DNA from: Arthrobacter_M sp030063245
GTDB lineage: Bacteria > Actinomycetota > Actinomycetes > Actinomycetales > Micrococcaceae
Reading direction: 5' to 3'
NCBI RefSeq assembly: GCF_051131705.1
Contig: NZ_CP180316.1
Location: forward strand, 558,001 to 622,000
DNA length: 64,000 bases
The notes beneath the pieces are model-generated. The model saw nothing but the letters and a program-made list of their open reading frames with translations, was not told the origin of the DNA and searched no databases. The position numbers were made by a program, and so were the translations under genes. How positions within the stretch are numbered: the first letter of the stretch is position 1; each line of letters opens with the position of its first letter. Of this stretch, positions 1 through 10,442 are shown in pieces.

Positions 1-1
1 C

Positions 2-1303
2 GCGGGTTTAGTGGTCATTCTAGTGATGCGCATGCTGGGGGAGATGGCCGCTGCCAATCCGGAAACGGGGTCGTTCTCCACCTACGCGGACAAAGCGCTG
101 GGACGATGGGCGGGCTTTAGTATCGGCTGGTTGTACGCGTGGTTTTGGATCATTGTTCTTGGCGTGGAAGCTACGGCCGGAGCCGCGATCATGCACCGCT
201 GGGTGCCTGGAGTGGACCAGTGGATCTGGGCGCTGATCCTGATGGTGCTGCTGACGCTGACCAACGTCGCATCGGTAAAATCCTTCGGCGAATTTGAATT
301 CTGGTTCGCTTCCATCAAGGTCGCGGCAATCACCATCTTCCTGCTGCTCGGCGTGGCGGCAATCCTGGGCTGGTTGCCCGGCGTCGCAGCACCCGGCATG
401 AGTAACCTCACCGGCAACGGGGGCTTCCTGCCCAATGGTGGCGGAGCCGTGTTGGCGGGGATCCTGGTGGTCGTGTTTTCCTTCTTCGGCGCGGAAATTG
501 CCACCATAGCCGCCGGCGAGTCCGCCAACCCCGTGGATGCAGTCAAAAAGGCGGTTAAATCTACGGTCTGGCGCATTCTGATCTTCTACATCGGCTCGAT
601 TGCCATCGTGGTTACCCTGCTGCCTTGGAACGACGCGTCGGTGGCCAAGAGCCCTTACGTCGCCGTAATCGAGCTGTACGGAATCCCCGGCGCAGGCGTG
701 ATAATGGACGTCGTCGTGCTGACGTCTGTGCTTTCCTGCCTGAACTCGGGCCTGTACACAGCTAGTCGCATGATCTTTTCGCTCTCCAGCCGGGGCGATG
801 CCCCGAATGCGCTGAAAAAGATCTCCCGGCGCGGCGTACCGGCGGCAGCGGTGCTGGCTTCCACCGTCGTCGGCTTCATCACCGTCGGCCTGAATTACCT
901 TGCCCCGGACACGGTCTTTCTGTTCCTGGTCAACACCTCGGGCGCGATCGCCCTGTTCGTCTGGCTGGTCATTTCGCTGTCCCAGCTGATCCTGCGCCGC
1001 AGGATGGGTGCTGCCGCGAGGGACCTGCAACTAAAAATGTGGGCCTTCCCATACCTGACCTGGCTCGCTATCGGCAGCATCGTGGCCTTGCTCATCGGCA
1101 TGATCGTCCTGCCGGACACCCGCGAGGCGCTGCTGCTTTCGGCCGGACTGGCGGCCGTCGTCGTCGCCCTCGGTCTGTACCGCTACCGTGGCGGCGGTGG
1201 ACGCGCAGCCGCAGCGTCGGCGGCCGCCCGGTCCGCCGACGTTGAAACGCATCCGGCACCGGAAGGAAGCCCGGACCAGAAACCGGTCATCGTCGTAAAA
1301 TAG
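2..1303 (+). CDS. Amino-acid permease, APC superfamily (5' truncated)
   Basis: Secondary amino-acid transporter of the APC superfamily (GabP/AnsP-like) that would sit in the cytoplasmic membrane. The frame is open to the first base of the window, and the visible protein begins inside the first helices: the family motif RMLGEMAAANPETGSF appears about 6 residues in, so roughly 70-80 N-terminal residues lie outside. About nine hydrophobic segments remain, followed by a charged Ala/Gly-rich tail. GAEIATIAAGES is the conserved helix-6 region where such carriers bind substrate. The substrate cannot be read from sequence; a GABA/asparagine-type amino acid is an inference from overall resemblance. 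Confidence 0.88.
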   Translation, partial: AGLVVILVMRMLGEMAAANPETGSFSTYADKALGRWAGFSIGWLYAWFWIIVLGVEATAGAAIMHRWVPGVDQWIWALILMVLLTLTNVASVKSFGEFEFWFASIKVAAITIFLLLGVAAILGWLPGVAAPGMSNLTGNGGFLPNGGGAVLAGILVVVFSFFGAEIATIAAGESANPVDAVKKAVKSTVWRILIFYIGSIAIVVTLLPWNDASVAKSPYVAVIELYGIPGAGVIMDVVVLTSVLSCLNSGLYTASRMIFSLSSRGDAPNALKKISRRGVPAAAVLASTVVGFITVGLNYLAPDTVFLFLVNTSGAIALFVWLVISLSQLILRRRMGAAARDLQLKMWAFPYLTWLAIGSIVALLIGMIVLPDTREALLLSAGLAAVVVALGLYRYRGGGGRAAAASAAARSADVETHPAPEGSPDQKPVIVVK

Positions 1304-1414
1304 GCCGTTGCCCGCCCGATCACGGATGGGGTTGGGTGTGGTCAGCGGCGCGCGTACTGCGTAGCGTAGGACGCAAGGACATATGTCCTGCCGGGTCGAA
1401 GGGAGGAGTCAGCG

Positions 1415-1657
1415 ATGGATGGTCAGCAGATACATCAACGGATTCAGGAACTGGTGCAGCAGGAGCAAGGCCTACGCGACGTGGCCCCTTCCGAGGGGGA
1501 GTCGAAATCCCGCAGCGAGGAGCTCCGGCGCCTCGAAGTCCAGCTGGATCAGTGCTGGGACCTGCTCCGGCAGCGGCGCGCCAAGCTTGACGCGGGTCAG
1601 AATCCAGATGAGGCCGCCGTGCGTCCCGCTGATGAGGTGGAGGGTTACCGACAGTAG
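1415..1657 (+). CDS. DUF2630 family protein
   Basis: Small soluble protein of 80 residues matching the actinobacterial DUF2630 family. Features are an MDGQQIHQRI start, a charged helical middle, the family hallmark LDQCWDLLRQRR (about residues 48-59) and a VEGY ending. The ATG at 1415 follows GGGAGG with normal spacing. The biochemical role is unknown. It stands alone between the permease and a minus-strand ABC operon, with a short tandem repeat just downstream. Confidence 0.85.
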   Translation: MDGQQIHQRIQELVQQEQGLRDVAPSEGESKSRSEELRRLEVQLDQCWDLLRQRRAKLDAGQNPDEAAVRPADEVEGYRQ

Positions 1658-1662
1658 CCCTC

Positions 1663-1751
1663 CAGCGTGAAGACGGGGCGGTGCAGCGAAGACGGGGCGG
1701 ACCAGCGAAGACGGGGCGGACCAGCGAAGACGGGGCGGACCAGCGAAGACG
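1663..1751. repeat. 19-bp tandem repeat, about 4.5 copies
   Basis: Three identical 19-base units (1684-1702, 1703-1721, 1722-1740) contain the core CGAAGACGGGGCGG. A degenerate 21-base unit precedes them (1663-1683) and a partial unit follows (1741-1751). The array lies six bases after the DUF2630 stop and points toward the 3' end of the minus-strand ABC gene. No stem-loop or coding role is apparent. Confidence 0.85.
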
Positions 1752-1817
1752 CTGTTGCGCAACATCGTTATCGCAGGTCTGCCCCGTCATCAGCGGCCAG
1801 CGGCTCGGTCAGCGTCC

Positions 1818-2498
1818 CTAGCTGGCCGTTATCTCGGTGATTTTGCCGCGGGCCATCCGGAATTTGCGGTCCGTCTTCCCGGTCAGGGCCTGGTCGTGGG
1901 TGACCACCAGAATGGTCGTGTTTTTCTCATGTGAGAGCGAGCGCAGCAGTTCGATGATGAGTTCGCCCGTTTCATCATCGAGGTTTCCCGCCGGCTCGTC
2001 CGCCAGGATCAGTTTGGGCCTGTTCGCCAAGGCCCGCGCAATCGAAACGCGCTGCTGCTGACCGCCGGAAAGCCTGTTTGCCTTCCGGTCGTGCATATCC
2101 TCTGTCAGTTCCACCTGGTTGAGCAGCTCGGCAGCACGCACGTTGCGTTCGGCCCGGGAAACACCGGCGAATTCCATCGGCAGCATGACGTTTTCCTTCG
2201 CCGAGAGGTTCGGGATCAGGTTGTACTGCTGGAAGACGAAACCAATATCGTCTCGGCGGTAGGCCGTCAGCTTGGCGTCGGGCAGCTTGCTGATGTTGAC
2301 CTCATCCACCAGCACATCGCCGGATGTGGCCTTGTCCAGCGCCCCCAGCAGGGACAGCAGCGTGCTCTTGCCGCTGCCGCTCTTGCCCAGAATGGCGGCA
2401 AAGGTGCCCTGCCCGACGGAGAAGGTCACTCCATTGACCGGTTTGATGGTGTGGTCGCCCGATTTGAAGGCCTTAACGACGTCTTTTACTTCCAGCAT
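1818..2498 (-). CDS. ABC transporter ATP-binding protein (MacB/LolD type)
   Basis: ATPase subunit of an FtsX/MacB-type ABC system, 226 residues, the usual length for LolD/FtsE-like proteins. Walker A is GKSGSGKST at about 38-46, the signature is LSGGQQQR near 143 and Walker B is LILADEP near 160, followed by an H-loop in VVTHDQ. It starts three bases after the stop of the adjacent permease, so the two form one operon. Such pairs export peptides or drugs or act on the cell envelope; the substrate is not evident. Confidence 0.93.
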   Translation of the reverse strand: MLEVKDVVKAFKSGDHTIKPVNGVTFSVGQGTFAAILGKSGSGKSTLLSLLGALDKATSGDVLVDEVNISKLPDAKLTAYRRDDIGFVFQQYNLIPNLSAKENVMLPMEFAGVSRAERNVRAAELLNQVELTEDMHDRKANRLSGGQQQRVSIARALANRPKLILADEPAGNLDDETGELIIELLRSLSHEKNTTILVVTHDQALTGKTDRKFRMARGKITEITAS

Positions 2499-2501
2499 GG
2501 C

Positions 2502-3999
2502 TTACTCTCCTCGCAGAACTTCGATGGGACGGATCTTGGCTGTCAGCAGCGCCGGGATCAGCGCGCCGAGGGCTGCAATGACCAGGATGCCGACGACGCC
2601 GAGGACCAGGGTCTGCCAGCCAACGGAGGTACTGACGGTGCCGATCAGCTGACTCGCTCCGGCAAAGGCACCCCGACCGCTGCCCTGAAATCGCGTGCCT
2701 CCGCCGACTGCCTGTCCGGCCGCCTGCCCGCGGCACCAAGGGCCGCCCGGCGACCCGAGCCTGCCGCCGTCGTCGTAGTCGTGTTGCTGGAGACCAGCGC
2801 GCCGACGATCGAATTGCTGCTGAAGGACGCGATGACCGCGCCGGCCACGGAGCCCATGACCACCAGCACCAGTGCCTCGATGACGAACTGCACTCCGATG
2901 CTGCGATTGGAGGCGCCGATGGCCTTCAGCACGCCGATCTCCCGGCGGCGTTCGCGCACCACCATGATCATGATCAGCAACACGATCAGACCGGCGGTGC
3001 CGAGGGCGGCGATGAAGCCGATCAGGGAGATATTCTGCACGCTGCCGAGCGAGCCGATGGCGGAATCCAGATTGGCGGAGCCGGCGGTGACGTCCACGCG
3101 GGTGCTGCCCAGCGCCGACGCCAGCGCTGTTTTGGTGGCGTCCACGTTGTCGATGCTGTCCACAACCACGCTCATGGTGCTGATTTCGCCGGTTTGGCCG
3201 GTCAGCGTCTGTGCGGCCACGAGCGGCAGATAGATCGCGTTGTTGTCGAAGGCGGTGCCGGCGTCGAAGATTCCGGCCACCGTCATGGTGCGGTCGTTGA
3301 CGGTGAACGTGGAGCCGACGGTCAGGGAGTTCTTGGCGGCCAGCGTGCTGCCGACGAGCGCCTGGGCGGAGGTCCCGGCGAAATCGCTCAGCGCGGCCCC
3401 GCTGACGATGTTGATGGCCGCACCGGCGGCGTTGACCGATCCGTTGATGCCGCGGTGGCCTCGATCGGGCTGCTGAAGCCGGCCCTGGCGGCGGTGTTGC
3501 CGGCCCCGGTCCCGCCGCTGGCTCCGGAGGTGGCGGTAGCGGACGAGTTGCTGGCGGCGCTGCCGCTCGCCCGGTTACCCAAGGTGCCGGGGTCGACGGC
3601 GGACACCAGGCTGGTGGTGCCGTCGGCGGCCCTTCCTCCCGGGCCGCCGGACTGCCCGCCCCCCTGTGCAGTGGCGGATGCCGCGGCGGTGCCGGAGCTG
3701 CTCAACCGGAGCGTGAGCGCCCCGGTGACCGAGCCGACATGCGCCACGGACTGGGCGGTGCTGACATCGGCAGTGGTCAACGGCTCGCCGCCGCCCTGCC
3801 CGCCGCGCGATCCGGCCGGGTTCACCGTCAGGTTGTTGCCGACGGACGCCTTCAGTGAGGTGATCCTGGCCGCCACGGCCTGATTGGCCACCAGTATGGA
3901 CAGGGCCAGCCCGATGGCGACGGCCAGAATAACGACGACGGCGCCGCTGCGGACCCTATTGCGGAAGGCATAGCCCACACTACGGGCTAGAACACTCAT
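2502..3999 (-). pseudogene. FtsX/MacB-type ABC permease with two frameshifts
   Basis: Permease partner of the ATPase just downstream. The N-terminal part starts at 3999 (MSVLARSVGYAFRNRVRSG, one helix, then a Gly/Ser-rich extracytoplasmic domain). The frame breaks near 3448-3455: one reading ends in about 20 nonsense residues, while the next frame continues sensibly as INGSVNAAGAAINIVSG. A second break near 2745-2775 moves the C-terminus into the frame ending TAKIRPIEVLRGE with TAA at 2502. The middle has the MVVRERRREIGVLKAIGAS core typical of FtsX-family permeases. Both breaks lie in G/C-rich runs, so sequencing or assembly error is as likely as real inactivation. Confidence 0.78.
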
Positions 4000-4296
4000 A
4001 ATTGCTCCAGAGATTGCCGGCGCCCTGGCGGCGCTCGTTGTCCTTCATGCTTCAGCGCGTAACCGTGGAAGTGCTTTCCCGATGCTGTGGCCGGGCTGTG
4101 AGCCGTGGACCTCCCCGCAAATTCCGGCACTCTGCTTTGTGCTCCTCCCGACGTGGGCAACGCCTCAGGAAGGGCACAGCCACTGGCCGTTAGACTTGAT
4201 GCAGACGTCCATCAGCCAACCTTGATGCAGCCGTCTGCCGCCAAATCTCCCGCCAAACCACGCTGCATACAATGCCGCCAATCAATTGAGGGTCTC

Positions 4297-5440
<1,144 letters not shown>

Positions 5441-5507
5441 TAACAGCAACGCCAGCAGCAGCAGCAACGACGGCGGCCGGCAGGCTTCAGCCGGTGGGAA
5501 GGGCCAG

Positions 5508-6983
5508 ATGAGCGACAAGTCACAGGACAGGAACCGCTCGGTGCCACATCCCGGAATGATTCCCGTGGTGCCGGCAGTGAAGCAGAATTACGCGGCACGG
5601 AGTGTGCTGCGTAAGCTCGTGCAGGGCGAAGCACCACCGACGGCCCCGATGAGTATCGTGGAACGCCTTGCCGGCAGCCCCTATGCGAATCCGATGATCC
5701 AGGTGGGCGGGGTGGATGCCTCGGCCCGCAAGACCATCGATTTCGCGCTGCATCTGGCCGAAACGATGTTCCGCTACGGGGCCGGGGCCCTGGAGGTGGA
5801 GACCAGCATCATCGCGGTCACCGCTGCGCTTGGGCTGCGCAATATCGAGGTCGACATCACGAACCAGTCGGTCATCATCAACTACGCCAAGAAGGATGCC
5901 ACGCCCATCACCCTGCTGCGCGTGGTGCGGTCGTGGACCAATAACTATGCCGGCCTGGCACTGGTGCATGAGCTGGTGACCGACATTGTGTCCGGCGGGG
6001 TGGGCCGCGACGAGTCGTATCGCCGGCTGGACGTCATCCTCAGGAGCCCGAGGCCCTTCCCGCGCTGGATGGTGACCCTGGCGGAGGCCGGATTTGCCGG
6101 CATCGTCGTGGCAGTGATCGGTGGCGCCGCCTTCGGCGCGCTAGTCGCGTTGCTCAGCTCGCTGCTGGTGGGGCTGCTGGCCCGTACCCTGGGCAAATGG
6201 CGGGTGCCGGACTTCTTCATCACGGGGGCCAGCTCCTTTGTGGTGACCGCGATAGCCTTGGCATGTTCCCTGCTGAACGTTCCCCTGACCCCTGCCACGG
6301 TCGTGGCCGGCGGTATTCTGCTGCTGCTGCCCTCCGGCCGGCTCGTCTCCGCCGTCCAGGATGCCATCAATGGCTTCCCCGTGACAGCCGCGGGACGTTT
6401 CCTGTCCGCGTTCCTGACCTTTGGTGCGATCGTCTCCGGTATTGCCGGGGCACTGGTCTGCGGATCGCTTTTCGGCTCCGGGGACCTGAACGTGACGCAG
6501 CCGCTGTCCGGCGGTCTGCCCTTATGGATCGCCCTGCCGCTGGTGCTGCTGGCCTCCGTGGCCATCGGCATTGCCGAGCAGACCAAGATTAAGCTGCTGC
6601 TGCCCACCGGCCTGATCGGGCTGATGGGGTACTGCGTCCTGCTGGTCGCCACGGCGGCCGGGCTCGGCGACAGATTCGCGCCCGCAGTGGCCGCCGTTGC
6701 CGTGGGAATGGCGGCTCGTTTCGTGGCGCTGCGGATGGGGGCGCCGCAGCTGGTTGTCGCCGTGCCGTCCGTCATTTTCCTGCTGGTGGGGTTGTCCATC
6801 TTCCGCGCCATGTTCGTCATGACCATCACTCCAGCCGCCTCGGTGGAAGGCGCGGTGGGACTGTTTAATGCTCTGATCATCATCATGGCCGTTGCCGCCG
6901 GCGTGGTGCTCGGCGATAATCTGGCACGTCCACTGACCCGGGGGCAGGGGAGCAACGAGAAGCGGCGCAACCGGCGCCGTTAG
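5508..6983 (+). CDS. Threonine/serine exporter, ThrE family
   Basis: Membrane exporter of 491 residues, close to Corynebacterium ThrE in length. The N-terminal cytosolic ThrE domain (about 60-260) contains MFRYGAGALEVETSI, matching the conserved acidic motif in this family. Roughly ten hydrophobic segments follow (about 185-475), with an Arg/Lys-rich tail. The ATG at 5508 is preceded by GGGAAGGG. It exports threonine and serine, possibly peptides, using the proton gradient. Same direction as the FemX gene, about 140 bases downstream across the microsatellite, so co-transcription is possible. Confidence 0.88.
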   Translation: MSDKSQDRNRSVPHPGMIPVVPAVKQNYAARSVLRKLVQGEAPPTAPMSIVERLAGSPYANPMIQVGGVDASARKTIDFALHLAETMFRYGAGALEVETSIIAVTAALGLRNIEVDITNQSVIINYAKKDATPITLLRVVRSWTNNYAGLALVHELVTDIVSGGVGRDESYRRLDVILRSPRPFPRWMVTLAEAGFAGIVVAVIGGAAFGALVALLSSLLVGLLARTLGKWRVPDFFITGASSFVVTAIALACSLLNVPLTPATVVAGGILLLLPSGRLVSAVQDAINGFPVTAAGRFLSAFLTFGAIVSGIAGALVCGSLFGSGDLNVTQPLSGGLPLWIALPLVLLASVAIGIAEQTKIKLLLPTGLIGLMGYCVLLVATAAGLGDRFAPAVAAVAVGMAARFVALRMGAPQLVVAVPSVIFLLVGLSIFRAMFVMTITPAASVEGAVGLFNALIIIMAVAAGVVLGDNLARPLTRGQGSNEKRRNRRR

Positions 6984-7048
6984 CGCTCCTGCATGAATTT
7001 TCCCCGCCCGCTCCGGTCGGCGAGGCCAACATGCCTGCAACGTGGACG

Positions 7049-8092
7049 CTATTTGAGGAACTTGGACGTCCGCCGGTCCGCGAGGATCTTTCCGCCGGTC
7101 TGGCAGGTCGGACAATACTGCAGCGACGTGTCAGCGAAGGAGACCTCCCGGACCTCGTCGCCGCAGACGGGGCAGGCCTGTCCCGTTCTTCCATGGACCC
7201 GCATGCTGGCCCGTTTCGTGTCCTTCAATGCGCTGGCCGGCTTGCCTTCGGCTGACTTAACGGCCGCTCCGAGCACGTTCCCGATGGCGTCGTACAACGC
7301 CCTGACGGCCGGCTCGTCCAAGGATCGGGCGATGGCGAAGGGCGACAGCCGCGCGGCATGCAGTATCTCGTCGCTGTAGGCGTTTCCGATTCCGGCGATC
7401 ACCCGCTGATTGCGCAGCAAACCCTTGAGCTGGCCGGAGCCTGCGGCCAGGATGCCGGCCAGTTCCGGAACGCCGAAGTCCGCGCTGAGCGGATCCGGTC
7501 CGAGGGCGGCGATGCCGGGAACATCGGACGGGCTGCGGACGACGTAAACCGCCAGGCTCTTCCTGGTCCCGGCCTCGGTCAGATCCAGGCTCCGCACGGC
7601 GGAATCCTGGTCGAAGGTCAGTCGTGCAGCGATCGGTCCTTTGCCCGGGTGCAGCACAGCGTTCGACGGCGTTTCGGAGTACCGTACCCAGCCCGCCTTT
7701 GCCAGGTGGAAGATCAGGTGGAGTGGCCCGGGGGTCCAGTCCGCGTGAGCCTCAGTATCCGCGGCAGTGGAAGCGTGAGCCTCAGTTTCCGCGACCGCGG
7801 CACCATAAGCCTCGGTATCCGCGGCGGCGACCGCGGCACCATAAGCCTCGGTATCCGCGGCGGCGGCCGCGGCACCGTGGAGGTCGGGGGATCCGAGCGC
7901 GGTGAGGGACATATCGACGAACTTTCCGTGCCGTGTCACGGCGGCGAGCCGCAGCCCCTGCAGGTCTGCGTAGGACGGATCGGCCGTCTTCAGCGCCGCG
8001 GAGGACAGAACCTGCATCCGCGTCAGCGTTGCCCCCAACAGATTTGTCTGCAGAAAGCCGATCAGACCGGCAACCTCCGGAAGTTCTGGCAT
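7049..8092 (-). CDS. Fpg/Nei-family DNA glycosylase with an Ala-rich repeat insertion
   Basis: Base-excision repair glycosylase/AP lyase. It begins MPELPEV, the family start in which the exposed Pro is the nucleophile and the next Glu is catalytic; this fixes the ATG at 8092. RHGKFVD near 54 carries the conserved Lys. LKGLLRNQRVIAGIGNAYSDEIL is the helix-two-turn-helix core (in two parts, LKGLLRNQ and AGIGNAYSDEIL), and the C-terminus has a CxxC...CxxC zinc finger (CPVC, CPTC). At 347 residues it is longer than usual because residues about 75-120 consist of near-repeats of ADTEAYGAAV. This insertion falls between the N-terminal sheet and the helical domain and may be tolerated as a loop. Confidence 0.88.
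   Translation of the reverse strand: MPELPEVAGLIGFLQTNLLGATLTRMQVLSSAALKTADPSYADLQGLRLAAVTRHGKFVDMSLTALGSPDLHGAAAAAADTEAYGAAVAAADTEAYGAAVAETEAHASTAADTEAHADWTPGPLHLIFHLAKAGWVRYSETPSNAVLHPGKGPIAARLTFDQDSAVRSLDLTEAGTRKSLAVYVVRSPSDVPGIAALGPDPLSADFGVPELAGILAAGSGQLKGLLRNQRVIAGIGNAYSDEILHAARLSPFAIARSLDEPAVRALYDAIGNVLGAAVKSAEGKPASALKDTKRASMRVHGRTGQACPVCGDEVREVSFADTSLQYCPTCQTGGKILADRRTSKFLK
7744..7872. repeat. In-frame 36-bp tandem repeats inside the glycosylase gene
   Basis: Two 36-base units (7801-7836 and 7837-7872) differ at a single base, and degenerate shorter copies precede them from 7744. Since 36 is a multiple of three, copy changes keep the frame. The encoded block is Ala/Asp/Thr/Glu-rich and lies within the Nei-type gene. 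Confidence 0.88.
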
Positions 8093-8202
8093 ACAGCCAT
8101 TGTGCCCCAACGCCAGGGATCCGCGCAGTATGGAAATTCCCACGGCCCGAGGCGTCCCTCGGCACACTCCAGAAGAGTGCTCAGCAGCGTTCAGAAGGGT
8201 GG

Positions 8203-9027
8203 TCAGATTTTTCCGATCGGCAGTTTCTTCTCGGCTTGGAAACCGTCCTCGTTGCGCCCCCGGGCCCAATAGCCGGAAAGCGAGACCTGGGACCTCTCCA
8301 GGCCCTGTCCGGCGAAGAAGATCTTCCGGAGTGCTTTCATATATTCGCGCTCGCCGTGGGCAAAGACATCCACTGTTCCCTCGCGCCACGTGGCCGCCGC
8401 CACCGCGTCTGTCAGCAGGGCGCTGGTGCCGGCGGGTTCACCCTCGCGGAGCAGCCAGACCAATTCCATTCCACGCGGGGCGGCAATTTCCTGGATGTCC
8501 GCTTCGGCGTCGACCTCCAGAAAAGCGTGGCCAACGGCACCTTCGGGCAGCGCTTCCATCGCCGCGGCGATGGCGGGTAGTGCGGCCTCGTCGCCGGCAT
8601 ACAGGTACCAGTCGGCGTCCGGGTTTGGGGTATAGCCGCCGCCCGGTCCGGAGACGATCAGTCGGTCACCCGGTTGGGCCGCCGCGGCCCACGGGCCGGC
8701 CAGACCCTCGTCTCCGTGCACCACAAAGTCGATGGCCAGTTCCTGCGCCACCGGGTTCACCCAGCGGACCGTGTAGGTGCGGGTGGACGGCCATTGTTCG
8801 CGCGGAAGCGTGTCCCGGAGGGCGAAAACGTCAACTGGTTCCGGATAGTCGACGCCGGGCTGAAGAAAGTGGAGCTTGACGTACATATCGGTGGAATTGT
8901 TCGGGGTGAAGTCCGAGAAGCCCGCACCTCCTGCGATAACGCGCACCATATGGTCACCGAGCCAGTGCGTCCGCAGCACGGTCAGGGTGGCCTGCGGACG
9001 GTGCTTTACGGCGGGGGCAATTGTCAT
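8203..9027 (-). CDS. Siderophore-interacting protein (FAD-binding ferric reductase)
   Basis: Cytosolic flavoprotein of the SIP/ViuB family that reduces ferric siderophores with NAD(P)H to release iron. The protein of 274 residues has an N-terminal FAD domain (TRTYTVRWVNP near 88 is the R-x-Y-T flavin motif, then DFVVHGDEGLAGPWA) and a C-terminal NAD(P) domain ending in a family-typical GYWARGRNEDGF. The ATG at 9027 follows CAGGAG at 8 bases. No siderophore synthesis or uptake genes are adjacent, so it probably serves imported siderophores generally. Confidence 0.92.
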   Translation of the reverse strand: MTIAPAVKHRPQATLTVLRTHWLGDHMVRVIAGGAGFSDFTPNNSTDMYVKLHFLQPGVDYPEPVDVFALRDTLPREQWPSTRTYTVRWVNPVAQELAIDFVVHGDEGLAGPWAAAAQPGDRLIVSGPGGGYTPNPDADWYLYAGDEAALPAIAAAMEALPEGAVGHAFLEVDAEADIQEIAAPRGMELVWLLREGEPAGTSALLTDAVAAATWREGTVDVFAHGEREYMKALRKIFFAGQGLERSQVSLSGYWARGRNEDGFQAEKKLPIGKI

Positions 9028-9103
9028 GTCAGGGCTCCTGGGATCGGCGTGGACAACCTCCAGACCGGGCTTTTGCCAGCTGGGTGAGGGCGCCCTTACG
9101 AGC

Positions 9104-9877
9104 CTATAGCGAGGGAAGGGCCCAGTCGACCGGGGACCCGCCCTGGGCCTGCAGCAGTTCGTTGGTGCGGCTGAACGGCCGCGATCCGAAGAATCCGCGG
9201 GAAGCGGACAACGGGCTGGGGTGCGCGGAGACGACGGCGGCGGTTCCGCCCAGCAGCGGCCGGAGTTTGAGTGCATCCTTGCCCCAAAGGACGGCGACCA
9301 GCGGCGTGTCCCGGGCTGCCAGGGAGCTGATGGCGGCATCCGTGACGAACTCCCAGCCCTTCCCGCGGTGCGAGCCGGTGGCTCCCGGCGCCACGGAAAG
9401 AACCCTGTTCAGCAGCATCACACCCCGGTCCGCCCACGGGCTCAGATCACCGTGCTGCACCGGCGGAATGCCAAGATCCGACTGAAGCTCCTTATAAATG
9501 TTGGCCAGACTACGCGGCAGCGGGCGGGTGCGCCGGTCCGTGCAGAACGCCAGCCCGACGGAGTGCCCCGGGGTGGGGTAGGGATCCTGACCGGCGATCA
9601 GCACCCTGACGTCGGCCAGGGGACGTTCGAAGGCGCGCAAAACGTGCCGGGGACGGGGCAGAAACCCGGGTCCGTCGTCGTACTCCCGCCGCAGAAAGCG
9701 GCCCATCCGGCGCAGCTGCTCCTCGACCGGCTGCAGGGCCGCGGCCCAGTCCGGAGCCATGGCCGCCAGCGGCTCATCCGCTAAGCGCGCGAGCGCGTCC
9801 TCATCGTCAGCCTGCCAGCGGCCTGTCCCGGGGGGATCGGATGCGGGGGGATCGAAAAGTGCATCGGAATCAGTCAC
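9104..9877 (-). CDS. ung: Uracil-DNA glycosylase, family 1
   Basis: Removes uracil from DNA in base-excision repair. GQDPYPTPGHSVGLAF (about 96-111) contains the water-activating Asp98 and the uracil pocket. SAHPSPLSASRGFFG near 205 is the DNA-intercalating HPSPLS motif with the catalytic His. The family-1 block RGVMLLNRVLSV is also present. The best start is GTG at 9877, giving 257 residues, since upstream sequence is low-complexity and unlike Ung. An acidic Asp/Pro-rich N-terminus precedes the fold. Confidence 0.92.
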   Translation of the reverse strand: MTDSDALFDPPASDPPGTGRWQADDEDALARLADEPLAAMAPDWAAALQPVEEQLRRMGRFLRREYDDGPGFLPRPRHVLRAFERPLADVRVLIAGQDPYPTPGHSVGLAFCTDRRTRPLPRSLANIYKELQSDLGIPPVQHGDLSPWADRGVMLLNRVLSVAPGATGSHRGKGWEFVTDAAISSLAARDTPLVAVLWGKDALKLRPLLGGTAAVVSAHPSPLSASRGFFGSRPFSRTNELLQAQGGSPVDWALPSL

Positions 9878-10089
9878 GCACCCTATTCTGGCCGACCCGG
9901 AGCGCATGTGCATCGTCCGCTCGGCGGCACGCACAGGGGACCGCCCAGCTGGCACGCCAACGGCCTGGCGGGTGACCGGCAGGGGGAAGCGGCCGGCGGG
10001 CAGGCCGAAAGGCCACCAAATGACAACAGTGTGATTCGCACTTATCATGGAGGGACTTGACTTTGCCGGAATTTGGAATGGAGTGTGCC

Positions 10090-10401
10090 GTGGCTGAACC
10101 TGCACCGATGCCCGGGACTCCGGTGGATGCCGGCCCCGGGGGGGAGCAGGCCGCGAGGGCCGTCAGCGCACGCGACGCGCAGATGCTTGCGCTGGAACGG
10201 CAGTGGTGGAAGTACGCCGGGGCCAAGGAGCAGGCCATCCGTGAGCTCTTTGACATGTCCGCGACGCACTATTATCAGATCCTCAATGCCCTGATCGACA
10301 CAGAGGACGCTTTGGCCCATGATCCAATGCTGGTCAAGAGACTGCGTAGACTACGTACGTCGCGTCAGAGGGCCAGGACGGCCCGCCGGCTGGGAAACTG
10401 A
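10090..10401 (+). CDS. DUF3263 family protein
   Basis: Small actinobacterial protein of about 103 residues matching DUF3263. The conserved core is LERQWWKYAGAKEQAIRELF followed by DMSATHYYQILNALID, which looks like a helix-turn-helix reminiscent of sigma-factor regions, and then an Arg-rich tail. Start choice is uncertain: GTG at 10090 has GGAG six bases upstream and gives the usual family N-terminus; TTG at 10063 behind GGAGGG is an alternative. It lies 41 bases before a LytR_C gene, a common actinobacterial pairing. A DNA-binding role is an inference. Confidence 0.85.
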   Translation: MAEPAPMPGTPVDAGPGGEQAARAVSARDAQMLALERQWWKYAGAKEQAIRELFDMSATHYYQILNALIDTEDALAHDPMLVKRLRRLRTSRQRARTARRLGN

Positions 10402-10442
10402 CGCGAAGCCACGTGCAATAAACACAAGGACGCAGTAGCCAC

